A stretch of DNA of 64,000 bases from Rhizobium esperanzae (GCF_014197615.1 NZ_JACIFY010000003.1:62001-126000), one strand, 5' to 3'; shown: positions 26,837 to 36,004, counted from the stretch's first letter. The notes: generated from the sequence alone by a model not told the origin. A program made the numbers and translations.

Positions 26837-27724
26837 ATGCAATTTCGAAGACGGCTTCCATCGTTGACCGCACTGGTGACCCTGGAGGCGGTGTTGCGCA
26901 GGAAAAGCTTCACCCTGGCGGCGACGGAACTCGGCGTCACCCAGGCGGCGGTCAGCCGGCAGATTGCCTCGCTGGAGGAGGGGCTCGGCCAGCCGCTCTT
27001 TGTGCGCAAGCACCGGGCGATCGAGCCGACGGCGGCCTGCATCAGCCTCGGCGCGACGTTGGCGAAGAGCTTCGCCGATATCGCCGAGAGCGTGGAGGCG
27101 ATGCAGTCGCGCAGCCAGGACGTGGTGACGATCGGGGCGACCGTCGCATTCTCTTCCTTCTGGCTGCTGCCGCGGCTCGCGGAATTCCGCCGGGCCAATC
27201 CCGGTATTCTGGTGCGGGTGATATCCCAGGACAGCCCGATTGCTCTCGATGGCGCAGAGGTCGATGTGGCGGTCCGCTACGGCCTGCCTCCCTTCAGCGA
27301 CGGCACCGTCATCGCCTCGCGCGGCGACGTCATTTCCCCCGTATGCTCTCCGGATTATCTCAGGCGTCGCGGAGATGGTCCGCTCGGCTCGGCGGACGAA
27401 TTCATCGAAACGGATGTAGTCGACCGCTCCTGGTACAACTGGTCGCAATGGGTATCGCTCACCGGCTCCAGTATCGAGGTCAAGCCGTCGCTGCGCTTCA
27501 ACCATTATACCGAGAGCATCGCCGCGGCGCGCGCCGGGCAGGGGATTGCGCTCGGATGGCGCATGCTGATCGGCACCTTTCTCGAGGACGGGACCCTGGT
27601 GCGCGCTGAGGAAAGCGAGCTTGCCGCAGAGGGGCGTTACAACGTGATCGTGCCCGTCAAAGCCAAGCGCAGCAATGCCCGCGACCTCGCCGCCGCCTGG
27701 CTGACGGCGTCGCTGCATGGTTGA
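26837..27724 (+). CDS. LysR-family regulator, GcvA-like
   Basis: This 295-residue protein has an N-terminal helix-turn-helix (FTLAATELGVTQAAVSRQIASLE, residues 25-50 region) and a periplasmic-binding-like effector domain. It diverges from the Rieske operon across a 111-base gap and is the likely regulator of it. The ATG at 26837 is chosen because the reading begins normally there (MQFRRRLPSL). A short palindrome GCATTC-GA-GAATGC (26827-26840) covers this start codon and may be an autoregulatory site or chance. Confidence 0.85.
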   Translation: MQFRRRLPSLTALVTLEAVLRRKSFTLAATELGVTQAAVSRQIASLEEGLGQPLFVRKHRAIEPTAACISLGATLAKSFADIAESVEAMQSRSQDVVTIGATVAFSSFWLLPRLAEFRRANPGILVRVISQDSPIALDGAEVDVAVRYGLPPFSDGTVIASRGDVISPVCSPDYLRRRGDGPLGSADEFIETDVVDRSWYNWSQWVSLTGSSIEVKPSLRFNHYTESIAAARAGQGIALGWRMLIGTFLEDGTLVRAEESELAAEGRYNVIVPVKAKRSNARDLAAAWLTASLHG

Positions 27725-27739
27725 TCGGAAAAGCCAAAG

Positions 27740-29404
27740 TTACAGACCCAACCCGGGCGTTGCCGTCCGGTGCACACCTTTGGGAACGAAGACGAAGCGA
27801 TCTGTCAGGCCGAGGAAATCGGCAGCCAGGTGAATGACGGAAAGCCACATTTCCGTGCCCTGCAGGCTGGGTTCGCCACCGTCGGCGAAGGGGAAACCTT
27901 CGCCATCGCGCCATCTGTCCAGCGCCCTTGAGATGAGATTGCGCGCGATCGCCTCCCCATCGGCGCGCCGGTAGTCGGTCTGCCGGGCAATCAGCAGCAG
28001 AGGATGGATCGTATCGAGCAGATTGCAGGCATTGTATCTCTCGGCAACGAAGCCTTTGTGATTGCGATAGTTCAAGTGAACCGTTTCGAGTGCGGCATGC
28101 GGGTGCGGAAGCGCGAGGCCGAATTGGGCATAGGTGCCGCGCGTCAGGCGATAAAAGCCATTCACCGGCTGCAGCCATCCTTCGAGTGCCGTCGGCTCGC
28201 CCCAGAGGCCGGAGACGCTGTCGGCATGCCGGCTCAGCCACTCGAAGAGCGCCTGCCGCGGATGCCGGATGCCGAAATACTTCGCATTGAAGTACATAGC
28301 GGTTCCGATGGCATCGGCCACGCTGCCGGCGTGCCAGGCCCTGCTTTGCCAAGGCAGGGCGCTGAGCCATCGGTCGAGGTCCTGAGTGTCGAGCCGGACA
28401 GCCTGGACAGGTTGCCGCGGATGGGAGCCGAGCAGTTCAAGCGCGTATCCAACCGAAAGGACATTGTAGAGCGCCTTCGGATCATCCCTCAGCGCCTTGT
28501 CCGGCACGCGCACATGCTCTTCCGGGAATAGGCCGGTCTCCGGGTCCTGGAGATTTTGGAGGCGCTCGATAACCTCCGGCGGATCGAGGTCCGGCGGCAG
28601 ATGGCCGAAGCCGGCGGCAATTTCGATCGCGTCGCACAGATGCCGGATCGCCGGCCTGCCGATGCCGTCCGCTTCCAGCGATTCATAATTTCCCTCTATT
28701 CTCCACCGTGCGAGAATATCAGGCCATTGCTCTTGTGCCTTCTGCCCGAGCTTGAGCAATTGATCTTCGGTGTCGCCCGTGCCGGATTTTCCGGCGGCCA
28801 GACCCCGGCTTCGCAGCACCCGGGCGGGAACGCCGCCGGCAATCGCCATGGCGGGAATATCGCCGGTCACGACCGCCCCGGCGGCGATCACGGCGCCATT
28901 TCCTATCGTCGCGCCATCGAGTATCACGCAATTGGCGCCGATCCACACATCGTCGCCGATCGTGATGCCGATGCTGACGACGCCCTGGCGGTGTATGGGA
29001 ACATCAGGATCGTCGAAGCCGTGATTGAAACCGACGATCGATACATGCGAAGCAATCCGCACGCCATTGCCGCAAGTCACCTTGCCGGAAACGCAGGCGT
29101 AAGGATTGATGGAGCAATCGTCACCGAGGATGACATCGCCGCGCACGAGTGCGTGCCCCGCAATCCACGACCGCTGGCCCATCGTCAGGCTTTCTGTGAA
29201 GATCGCGGCATTCTCGGCGATGTAAGATGTCTCGGCCAATGCAGCACCGCATGAGCGCCGAAGCTCCGCCTTGCGAGTGAGGTGTGCGGGATGATGAAGA
29301 TCCGATGCGATGCGTTCCCAAGGAAGATATTGCAGCCTGCGCGCTTCCCTCTCTTCGCTCGCCGACGCTTGCGGGCTATGGGCGTGATCCATCCTGTTCC
29401 TCAT
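27740..29404 (-). CDS. Hexapeptide-repeat acyltransferase with long C-terminal helical domain
   Basis: This 554-residue protein has an N-terminal left-handed beta-helix acyltransferase domain (about residues 60-200, with IGDDVWIGANCVILDGATIG and GGVPARVLR), like maltose/galactoside acetyltransferases. A further 320 residues follow that I cannot name; they are rich in Trp, His and Leu and read as helical repeats, perhaps an alpha-toroid. The usual acetyltransferase is about 200 residues, so this is an unusual fusion. It may modify a sugar or polysaccharide. It ends 15 bases from the convergent LysR gene. Confidence 0.72.
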   Translation of the reverse strand: MRNRMDHAHSPQASASEEREARRLQYLPWERIASDLHHPAHLTRKAELRRSCGAALAETSYIAENAAIFTESLTMGQRSWIAGHALVRGDVILGDDCSINPYACVSGKVTCGNGVRIASHVSIVGFNHGFDDPDVPIHRQGVVSIGITIGDDVWIGANCVILDGATIGNGAVIAAGAVVTGDIPAMAIAGGVPARVLRSRGLAAGKSGTGDTEDQLLKLGQKAQEQWPDILARWRIEGNYESLEADGIGRPAIRHLCDAIEIAAGFGHLPPDLDPPEVIERLQNLQDPETGLFPEEHVRVPDKALRDDPKALYNVLSVGYALELLGSHPRQPVQAVRLDTQDLDRWLSALPWQSRAWHAGSVADAIGTAMYFNAKYFGIRHPRQALFEWLSRHADSVSGLWGEPTALEGWLQPVNGFYRLTRGTYAQFGLALPHPHAALETVHLNYRNHKGFVAERYNACNLLDTIHPLLLIARQTDYRRADGEAIARNLISRALDRWRDGEGFPFADGGEPSLQGTEMWLSVIHLAADFLGLTDRFVFVPKGVHRTATPGLGL

Positions 29405-29550
29405 TCGCGGGTTCGGTCGCCGAAGACTCGTTCATGTCAAGCGATCCATCTCCTGGCGGCATCAGACGCCGTGATCGCTTCGAAAGCAAGACGCAGAGGA
29501 TGGGCAGGCATGATCCCTGGCCGTTTCGAGCCGATAGCCGTCATTTCGTT

Positions 29551-30474
29551 TTATGTGGTGCTGATCAAAGCCGTCCCGATGATGGCAAGTCCTGCTCCGC
29601 ACCAGGCATGGACGCGCGGCATTTGACCGCTTCGCAGCCATACCATCGGCAGGATGACGACGGGTGTCATGGAGGAGAGCGTCGAAACGATGCCGACGTT
29701 TCCCGTGCTAAGCGCAGCCATCAACAATGACATGCCGAGCGCGGTGCCGAAGAATGCCGCTATGACGGCAATGCCGAAATCGGCTTTGCGGAAATCCGCT
29801 ACGTCTCGCCGGATTTTCGGCAATGCCAGTAACGACCAGAAGAAAAGAACAGCCAGGCCGGATCGCACCGCCATGGCTGCGAAAGGCTCGACCCCTGAAG
29901 CCATGGCGGGACGGGCAAGCAGGCTTCCCATAGCCTGACCGAAGGCTGTGAAGATGCCAAGCGATATGCCGAGCAGGGATGGCGGCGGTCCGCTGGCCGG
30001 GATGGATTCGATAGGTTCGGCGTCCGAGAGAGGGATCATGGCGGGTGGCCGGCGGCGGCGAAGGCCGATTGCGATAACGATGCCGGCAAGGATCAATCCA
30101 ACACCCGCACCCTGGGTGGCGCTGATCGTCTCACCGAAAGCGAAATATCCCATGATCAGCGCGAATGGGGAGGTCAATGAAAAGAGCAGGGCCGTGAGAC
30201 GCGGTCCGGCCGTATAGATCGCAGCAAAATAGGTCGTGCTGGCGAGAGCGATCCCAAAGACGCCCGATGCGGCCAGATTCCCTATTTGCCACAGCCCGAG
30301 AGTGGCCCAGCCTCCGACGATTGTTGCCACGCTCGCGGTGATCACGAAGCCCGCCGTGAGCTGCCAGCGAGCGAGCCGCATCAAGGGCACACGGCCATTG
30401 AGCTCGCTTATGAACATGGAACTCAGCGCAATGCATACGGCTGAACTCAGTGCAAACGCTTCCGACACAAACAT
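29551..30474 (-). CDS. EamA/DMT-superfamily membrane transporter
   Basis: This 307-residue protein has ten predicted transmembrane helices in two EamA halves (about residues 5-135 and 165-300) with a short proline-rich linker between them. Members export metabolites, often amino acids or their derivatives. The substrate is not evident. The ATG at 30474 is used. It is separated from the MFS gene upstream by about 240 bases that hold a decayed Lrp fragment. Confidence 0.85.
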   Translation of the reverse strand: MFVSEAFALSSAVCIALSSMFISELNGRVPLMRLARWQLTAGFVITASVATIVGGWATLGLWQIGNLAASGVFGIALASTTYFAAIYTAGPRLTALLFSLTSPFALIMGYFAFGETISATQGAGVGLILAGIVIAIGLRRRRPPAMIPLSDAEPIESIPASGPPPSLLGISLGIFTAFGQAMGSLLARPAMASGVEPFAAMAVRSGLAVLFFWSLLALPKIRRDVADFRKADFGIAVIAAFFGTALGMSLLMAALSTGNVGIVSTLSSMTPVVILPMVWLRSGQMPRVHAWCGAGLAIIGTALISTT

Positions 30475-30605
30475 CAACGGTCACCTCGGTCGTCAGCAAT
30501 CTAACGCCCCGGATATCTGTCAATGTGATCGGGGATGTCGTGGAGCCGGCAACGGTACCAAAGTGGCCGCCCGGTTCGTTGCATTTTGTATTCCGCGGAT
30601 CGCCT

Positions 30606-30710
30606 TCACGAAAGGCTCGAACCGAACTTGTCCCAGCCTTATTGATCGGCTCCATCGCGACTTTGGTCGACGTATCGGCAATGTGGGGCAGCCTCGAGAT
30701 GCGCTCGCCG
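30606..30710 (-). pseudogene. Decayed 3' end of an Lrp/PutR-like gene
   Basis: On the minus strand this stretch is closely similar to the last 35 codons of the Lrp gene at 38039-38533. It encodes GERISRLPHIADTSTKVAME where the intact gene has GERISTLPHVANTSTNVAME. A one-base loss then shifts frame, after which the terminal TGGGACAAGTTCGG-type sequence and the stop codon are still recognisable. The 5' part is missing and the MFS gene ends six bases away. This is the remnant of a gene copy, not an active regulator. Confidence 0.8.
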
Positions 30711-30716
30711 GAAGCT

Positions 30717-31904
30717 TCAGGCGCGGCGGCCGGCGAGGGCTGCAAGGACAGCCGAGCCGGCAAGAAGGACGGCGGCCAGCAGGAAGGTGCTCCACCATCC
30801 CGCAGCGTCGAACAACATGCCGCCGGCAAACGCGCCGCCGGCGATGGCGAGCTGGATCAGCGCCACCTGCAGCCCGCCTGCCGCTTCCAGTTCACCGGGG
30901 ACGATGGCGGCCATCCATGTATTCCAGGCGATCGGAATCGGGGTCGAGAAAAATCCCCACATGACGAGCAGAGAGCCGGTCACTGCCGCAAACGGCCCGA
31001 AAGCGATCAGCAGCAGGGCAAGGATCGCAAGCGTCGCCGGCAATCCGACGAGAACGAGGAAGAGGTGCCGCCGGGCGGCGAAGCCGATGACGGAGGTTCC
31101 AGCCAGGCCGCCGACGCCAAGGCCGAGCAGCGTCATGGACAGAAGGTTCAATTCCAGTCCCGTGACGCTTTCGAGAAACGGACGAAGGTAAATGGACAAT
31201 GCGTTCTGGCCGATGAAGGCGAGACCGGTCGCCGCCATTCCGATCGCGAAGGTACGATTGCGAAGCAGGCCGAATATTCGAGCCACCGACACGTTGGCCG
31301 TCGCGGGCATCGCCGGCAGGACGGCCAGTTGCCAGACAAGCGCGGCAATTCCAACGGGCACGGTGACGAAGAAGGTTCCGCGCCATCCGATCAACCCGCC
31401 GAGGAAACTGCCGAGCGGCGCGGCAAGGACGAGCGCGAATGCGGTGCCGCCCTGAAGCAGCGCAATCGCCTTGGGCAGATCACGGTTCGACGCCAGGCGT
31501 GCCAGAATAGCCGTCGACAGCGACCAGAAACCGCCGATCGAAATGCCGATCAAAGACCGCCCGACGAGAAAGACCAGGAAGTTCGGCGCCAGCGCAACCG
31601 CCAGGCTCGATGCAACGAGAACCGCCGTATAAAGCAAGACGACAGCCTTCCGGTCGGTTTTTCCCAGGAATGCATTGCCGAAAAGGCTGGTGATAACTGC
31701 GAAGACCCCGGACACGGTGATCGCCAATCCGGCCTGCCCTTCCGACACCGAGAGTTCCCCGGCGATCGGGGTCAGAAGGCTCACCGGCAGAAATTCCAAC
31801 CCGACCAGAAGGAAGGTGAGAAGCGACAGACAGGTCACTGCGGCCCACCGGGTTGCCGCGCCCTCGGTCGCCCGGGTCTCATCCAATGTCAGCTCGATTG
31901 TCAT
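30717..31904 (-). CDS. MFS transporter, DHA1 drug/nucleoside efflux type
   Basis: This 395-residue inner-membrane protein has twelve hydrophobic segments and the MFS loop motif after helix 2 (FLGKTDRKAV), and resembles the NepI/YdhP-like group of proton-driven exporters. It is divergent from the LysR gene at 31998 across 93 bases and is probably regulated by it. The substrate is unknown. Confidence 0.85.
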   Translation of the reverse strand: MTIELTLDETRATEGAATRWAAVTCLSLLTFLLVGLEFLPVSLLTPIAGELSVSEGQAGLAITVSGVFAVITSLFGNAFLGKTDRKAVVLLYTAVLVASSLAVALAPNFLVFLVGRSLIGISIGGFWSLSTAILARLASNRDLPKAIALLQGGTAFALVLAAPLGSFLGGLIGWRGTFFVTVPVGIAALVWQLAVLPAMPATANVSVARIFGLLRNRTFAIGMAATGLAFIGQNALSIYLRPFLESVTGLELNLLSMTLLGLGVGGLAGTSVIGFAARRHLFLVLVGLPATLAILALLLIAFGPFAAVTGSLLVMWGFFSTPIPIAWNTWMAAIVPGELEAAGGLQVALIQLAIAGGAFAGGMLFDAAGWWSTFLLAAVLLAGSAVLAALAGRRA

Positions 31905-31997
31905 CTATGCTCTCCTGTCTCTTGCCCAGAGATAGCCTGGCTGGTTTTGCGCGACTAGAAGCTATAATCTGAATGCCGTGATGCAGGAGATTCAACA

Positions 31998-32891
31998 ATG
32001 AGGCGTGATGAGTTCACGGAAATGCGCGCGTTTCTGGAGGTGGCGCGAGAACGGAGTTTCACGCGCGCGGCATCGAAGCTGGGTGTCACGCGATCCGCCT
32101 TGAGCCACACGATCAGCGCGCTCGAAGCAAGGCTCGGCGTCCGGCTGCTGTCCCGCACCACGCGGGATGTGGCGCCCACGGTGGCCGGAGAGCGTCTTGT
32201 GGAAAGCATTCAACCCCATTTCGAAAGCATCGCCGCCGGCATCAGCGCCGTCAGCGCATTGCGTGACAAGCCCTCGGGCGAAATCCGGATCGTGTGCCCC
32301 GACGACGCCGTCGAACTGGTCTTTCGTTCGAGGTTGCCGGCATTTCTGCGTGATTACCCGGATATCACAGTGGAACTCATCGTCGACAACGGGTTCACCA
32401 ATATCGTCGAACGCCAGTTCGACGCCGGCGTACGGCTTGGCGAAGCGATTGCCCGCGACATGGTGGCCGTTCGCATCGGCCCCGACGTCTCCTATTCCGT
32501 GGTCGGGTCACCGGAATATTTTGCCGGCCGCTCCGCGCCTGCGACCCCGCACGATCTGACGGACCACAATTGCATCAACCTGCGGCTTCCAACGTCGGGC
32601 GGGCTCTATGCCTGGGAGTTCGAAAAGGACGGTCGCGAATTCAGCGTCCGCGTCGAGGGGCAACTCACCCTGAGCAACATAGAACCAGCGATCCATGCCG
32701 CCCTTGACGGCGTCGGGCTGGCCTATGTGCCGAGGGACCTCGTCCGACCATATGTCGACAGCGGCCGCTTGCAGGAAGTGTTGGCAGACTGGAGCCCGAC
32801 ATTTCAGGGCTATCATCTCTATTACCCCAGTCGGCGCCATCCATCCCCCGCTTTCTCTACCTTCGTGGAAGCCTTCCGATACCGGCGTTGA
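31998..32891 (+). CDS. LysR-family transcriptional regulator
   Basis: This 297-residue protein has a typical LysR helix-turn-helix (SFTRAASKLGVTRSALSHTI, about residues 20-40) and an effector domain. AGGAG precedes the ATG. It faces the MFS exporter gene, and such pairs usually represent a regulator and the efflux pump it induces. It ends about 80 bases from the convergent SDR gene. Confidence 0.87.
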   Translation: MRRDEFTEMRAFLEVARERSFTRAASKLGVTRSALSHTISALEARLGVRLLSRTTRDVAPTVAGERLVESIQPHFESIAAGISAVSALRDKPSGEIRIVCPDDAVELVFRSRLPAFLRDYPDITVELIVDNGFTNIVERQFDAGVRLGEAIARDMVAVRIGPDVSYSVVGSPEYFAGRSAPATPHDLTDHNCINLRLPTSGGLYAWEFEKDGREFSVRVEGQLTLSNIEPAIHAALDGVGLAYVPRDLVRPYVDSGRLQEVLADWSPTFQGYHLYYPSRRHPSPAFSTFVEAFRYRR

Positions 32892-32973
32892 AGGCAAGTT
32901 CCATTGAGAGGTCGATCGGGCAACGGGGCGCAATCCGCCGCGCCCCTGGCTGATCGGTCTTTTTCGAGGGCGG

Positions 32974-33720
32974 TTAGCGAGCGCTGTCGATGATGGCGCC
33001 GCCATCGGGAGTGAGGCTGTAGCCGGTGATGAACCGCGAATCCTTGCTGGCAAGGAACAGGACCACCGGCGCGATGTCGTCTTCCGGCGAGCCGAAACGG
33101 GCAAGCGCGTTGGTTGGCGCAGGGACATCCTTTGCCACGGCGCCCCATGTGTCGGCGATCGGCAGAACATTGTTCACGGTGATATTGTCTGTGCCCCATT
33201 CGCGCGCCGCGGTGCGCGTGAGGGCGCGTACGGCCTCCTTGGCCATGTTGTAAGGGCCGTAACCAGCCAGGCCGATGGTGCCTGCCATCGAACCGAAGTT
33301 GATGATCCGGCCTTCTCCACTCTCCCTGAGGTGAGGATGGCAAGCCTGCATGAAGCGCAGATACGCGATCGGCCCGGTGTCGAAGTTCCGTTGCAGTTGC
33401 TCGACCGAAAGGTCGATGACCGAGGACAGGACTGCCGAACCATCGAAGGCATTGTTCACGAGGATGTCGATGCGGCCGTAGGCAGCGACAACCTTATCCA
33501 CCGCAGCGGTGATCTGGTCGGCCTCGCCAACGTCGCAGACGACACCGAGCGTGGCGCCACCTGTTCCGGCGATATCAGCGACGACGCGCTCGACGCCTTC
33601 GGGCGTCCGGGAAAGCACGGCGACCTTGGCGCCTTCGGCCGCAAACAGCTTTGCGGTAGCGCGGCCGATGCCGCGGCTGGCACCGGTGACGATCGCAACT
33701 TTTCCATTCAATCGACCCAT
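32974..33720 (-). CDS. Short-chain dehydrogenase/reductase
   Basis: This 248-residue protein has the SDR cofactor motif TGASRGIG (residues 13-20), an NNAF segment, a catalytic Ser region (FGSMAG) and the YNMAK active-site motif. It should reduce or oxidise a small carbonyl or alcohol with NAD(P). The ATG at 33720 follows AAGGAG and is preferred to a start 39 bases upstream. It follows the DoxX-like gene on the same strand, and both lie downstream of the HxlR regulator's divergent promoter. Confidence 0.88.
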   Translation of the reverse strand: MGRLNGKVAIVTGASRGIGRATAKLFAAEGAKVAVLSRTPEGVERVVADIAGTGGATLGVVCDVGEADQITAAVDKVVAAYGRIDILVNNAFDGSAVLSSVIDLSVEQLQRNFDTGPIAYLRFMQACHPHLRESGEGRIINFGSMAGTIGLAGYGPYNMAKEAVRALTRTAAREWGTDNITVNNVLPIADTWGAVAKDVPAPTNALARFGSPEDDIAPVVLFLASKDSRFITGYSLTPDGGAIIDSAR

Positions 33721-33755
33721 TTTTATCTCCTTGATCTGACTTGGGTTACCGGACG

Positions 33756-34148
33756 TCAACGCATTGCCGCCTGGATATGAGCGGAGGGCACGCCACGGGC
33801 ATCATTCTGCGTGACGAATGAGGTGAGAAGCAGCGCCATGCCGATTGCTGCCGGCAGAGCGCCGACAGGTTTTCGAACACCGATATGCGCAAGGCCGGAC
33901 AGCAGCAGATGAAAGAAAATGCCGGCATAGGCGAGATCGCTGAGGGGCACGCTGACGCGCGAAAGGATGGCGGCCGGACCGAGAACCTTGATGGCGATCA
34001 TGACCGGAACGAGATAGGGAGCCTTGTATCCGAGGTCTCCCAGCGCCTGTCGAACCCAGTCTCCCTTGATGACGTAGATGCAGGCCGAGGTAAGATAGAG
34101 CGCCGACAGAAGTGCCGTGCTGATCCAATATCCGTAATATTCAAGCAT
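33756..34148 (-). CDS. DoxX-like small membrane protein
   Basis: This 130-residue protein has four hydrophobic helices and resembles the DoxX-like (DUF4267/DoxX_2) group. The function of these proteins is poorly defined; several sit in redox- or electrophile-responsive operons next to HxlR regulators, as here. The ATG at 34148 is chosen over a longer reading. It is probably transcribed with the SDR gene. Confidence 0.75.
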   Translation of the reverse strand: MLEYYGYWISTALLSALYLTSACIYVIKGDWVRQALGDLGYKAPYLVPVMIAIKVLGPAAILSRVSVPLSDLAYAGIFFHLLLSGLAHIGVRKPVGALPAAIGMALLLTSFVTQNDARGVPSAHIQAAMR

Positions 34149-34275
34149 AGTTCGTCCCTGTCGCTGCCCGCGCAGCAACATTCCTCTCGTCGATTTTATC
34201 GGTTGATATTCAGAAGCGCTGTTTCACTGCGCTCCCTCGTGCATGTATGGAAAATGTCGTCTAAGATTTATATTT

Positions 34276-34297
34276 GCAAGTAGGATGAAATACTTGC
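34276..34297. promoter_or_regulatory. Inverted repeat upstream of the HxlR gene
   Basis: GCAAGTA and TACTTGC form a perfect 7-bp inverted repeat with an 8-base spacer. It lies in the divergent gap between the DoxX-like and HxlR genes, close to the HxlR start, and is a reasonable HxlR operator. Confidence 0.5.
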
Positions 34298-34319
34298 TGC
34301 TAGTATGGAGAAGCAGACC

Positions 34320-34685
34320 ATGGCTGAAGAAGGCGTCAATATGCATGAGGAGATGCGGCGCGCATTCGCCTTGCTTTCCGGCAAATGGAAGCTGGAAATC
34401 ATGTGGCTGCTCAATCAGAGAATCTACCGGTTCGGTGAGTTGAGAAAGGCTATTCCCGGCATCACCCAACATATGCTGACGGCGCAATTGCGCGAGCTGG
34501 AGGCAGACGGTCTCGTGTCGCGCACCGTCTTTGCCGAGGTTCCACCGCGCGTCGAATATGCGATCACGCAAAAAGCGCGGGGCCTCGGGCCTACGATGGA
34601 AGCCTTGACGGCATGGTGGAACGAGTACGGGAAAAGCGTGCCGGTGAAGCCGGGTACACGCGGCCGGAAAGCGAAAGACGGCTGA
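34320..34685 (+). CDS. HxlR-family transcriptional regulator
   Basis: This 121-residue winged-helix protein contains the HxlR pattern LLSGKWKLEIMWLL, RFGELRKAIPGITQHML and LRELEADGLVSR. The ATG at 34320 is preferred to one at 34305 because GGAG (34307-34310) then stands at the right distance. It diverges from the DoxX-like and SDR genes and probably represses them. HxlR proteins often respond to aldehydes, quinones or oxidative stress. Confidence 0.87.
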   Translation: MAEEGVNMHEEMRRAFALLSGKWKLEIMWLLNQRIYRFGELRKAIPGITQHMLTAQLRELEADGLVSRTVFAEVPPRVEYAITQKARGLGPTMEALTAWWNEYGKSVPVKPGTRGRKAKDG

Positions 34686-34742
34686 ACTGTCTTCGAGGCG
34701 ATTGCCACCGTGGTCGCAACGCTTGGGAACCGCAGCCGCGAC

Positions 34743-35636
34743 TTACATAGCAACCGGCTCCAGCGTGCCGAACCATGCCACCAGACCGACGACCGCAAGC
34801 GCCAGGACGATTTCGATCACGGTTCCGATCCTGAGTGCGGTCACAGCTCCACGAGACCGTGAGAGTTTGGGCACGAGCACATATCTGTGGAGGATCGCCA
34901 GTCCGATCATCGACAGGACGAGCACGATCTTCAGGGAAAGCAGAAACTGATAGGCAACCGACCAGTCGAGCGGGAGACCGCCGATGATCAGGAACATGTT
35001 GGCGATGCCGGAGATCAAAACCGCGCCGACTGCGACGTGGCCTGCCGTGGAGAAACGGACGAGCGCCGTCGCCGCGTCGCGGCCGGCCTGGCGATCTGAC
35101 AGCAGCGGCAAAATCAACGCGACCGGGATCAGAGCCCCGAACCAGGCGCCTCCCGCCAGGACATGGACGATATCGTTGCCCCGATGCAGGGCGCGAAGCC
35201 AGCCGGTGTTCATGGCGGCATGGCCGCTCGCGGCAAGACCGGCCAACAGGAATCCCGCGGCGATCGTCGTGGTAGCGGCCCGCAATCGCATGGGCGCCGC
35301 GATGTATGCGAGAAAAACCAAGGCGGCTCCCGCCGCCTGCCACATCCACGCCGTGCCGATCGTGGTGCCGGAAAGAATATCCAGCATTGCACTGAAATCA
35401 AATGCCTGCGCCCAGTCTTCACCGAGGATCGCGGACCTGAAGGGGAGGGCAAGGACTGTGGCGGCCATGATGCAGCCGACGGCAAGGGCTCGAAACCAAT
35501 ATTGCCGTGTCCAGATATTCCCGGAAAGGGAAGCGGGAACGAGCAGCCACAGATATGCGGAGCTGCCCCACAGATACAGGGCAGCGATGTCCAGGAAAAA
35601 GCGGCAAGCGATATAGGCCGTCTCGGGCGTGATCAC
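34743..35636 (-). CDS. copD: CopD-family copper import/resistance membrane protein
   Basis: This 297-residue protein has about eight transmembrane helices and the CopD-domain character in its second half, with His and Met residues in membrane segments (for example SGHAAMNTGWLRALHRGND). CopD works with CopC to move copper across the inner membrane. A GTG start overlaps the copC stop in GTGA, confirming the pair. Confidence 0.87.
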   Translation of the reverse strand: MITPETAYIACRFFLDIAALYLWGSSAYLWLLVPASLSGNIWTRQYWFRALAVGCIMAATVLALPFRSAILGEDWAQAFDFSAMLDILSGTTIGTAWMWQAAGAALVFLAYIAAPMRLRAATTTIAAGFLLAGLAASGHAAMNTGWLRALHRGNDIVHVLAGGAWFGALIPVALILPLLSDRQAGRDAATALVRFSTAGHVAVGAVLISGIANMFLIIGGLPLDWSVAYQFLLSLKIVLVLSMIGLAILHRYVLVPKLSRSRGAVTALRIGTVIEIVLALAVVGLVAWFGTLEPVAM

Positions 35637-36004
35637 GGCTTGACGGTGAAGGTATAGCTGCCGCTGGTCTTGTGACCGTCGGTCGAAAGAACATGCCAGT
35701 CGACGGTGTAGTCGCCTGGTGCCAGCGTTGCGGAAACCGGAACCGTCAGAACCTTGCCATCGTCCTTCAGCCCGGCTTCGCCAAGCTCGATGTCCTTCTT
35801 GCCCAGGTCTGTGAGCTTCACGCCGCTGAACTTGAGATCGAGTTCTTCCGTGAAAGTCAGGTCGAGTTCGCCGGGAGAGACGACGGACGCCTTCTCAGCC
35901 GGGCTCGAAGTTTTCAGGTGGGCGTGAGCCAGGGCCTGGCTGGCGGTCGCGGCCGTCAAGATCAGTGCGATGGAAGCGATGCGGGCGAGTTTTGACATGG
36001 TCAT
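35633..36004 (-). CDS. copC: Periplasmic copper-binding protein CopC
   Basis: This 123-residue exported protein has a signal peptide ending at ALA (about residue 26), so the mature chain begins HAHLKTSSP. The N-terminal His, and an Asp-x-His near the end (DWHVLSTDGH), are the usual Cu(II) ligands. The length and the beta-sandwich pattern (TFTEELDLKFSGVKL) are typical. It is the first gene of the copCD pair. Confidence 0.9.
   Translation of the reverse strand: MTMSKLARIASIALILTAATASQALAHAHLKTSSPAEKASVVSPGELDLTFTEELDLKFSGVKLTDLGKKDIELGEAGLKDDGKVLTVPVSATLAPGDYTVDWHVLSTDGHKTSGSYTFTVKP

Noticed and set aside
26827..26840. Palindrome GCATTC-GA-GAATGC as a firm LysR operator
   Set aside because: It overlaps the start codon and lacks the usual T-N11-A context; it may be chance, so it is only mentioned with the gene.
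30450..31958. 502-codon plus-strand frame opposite the MFS gene
   Set aside because: The product is a highly charged Arg/Gln/Glu-rich string and the minus strand encodes an obvious twelve-helix transporter.
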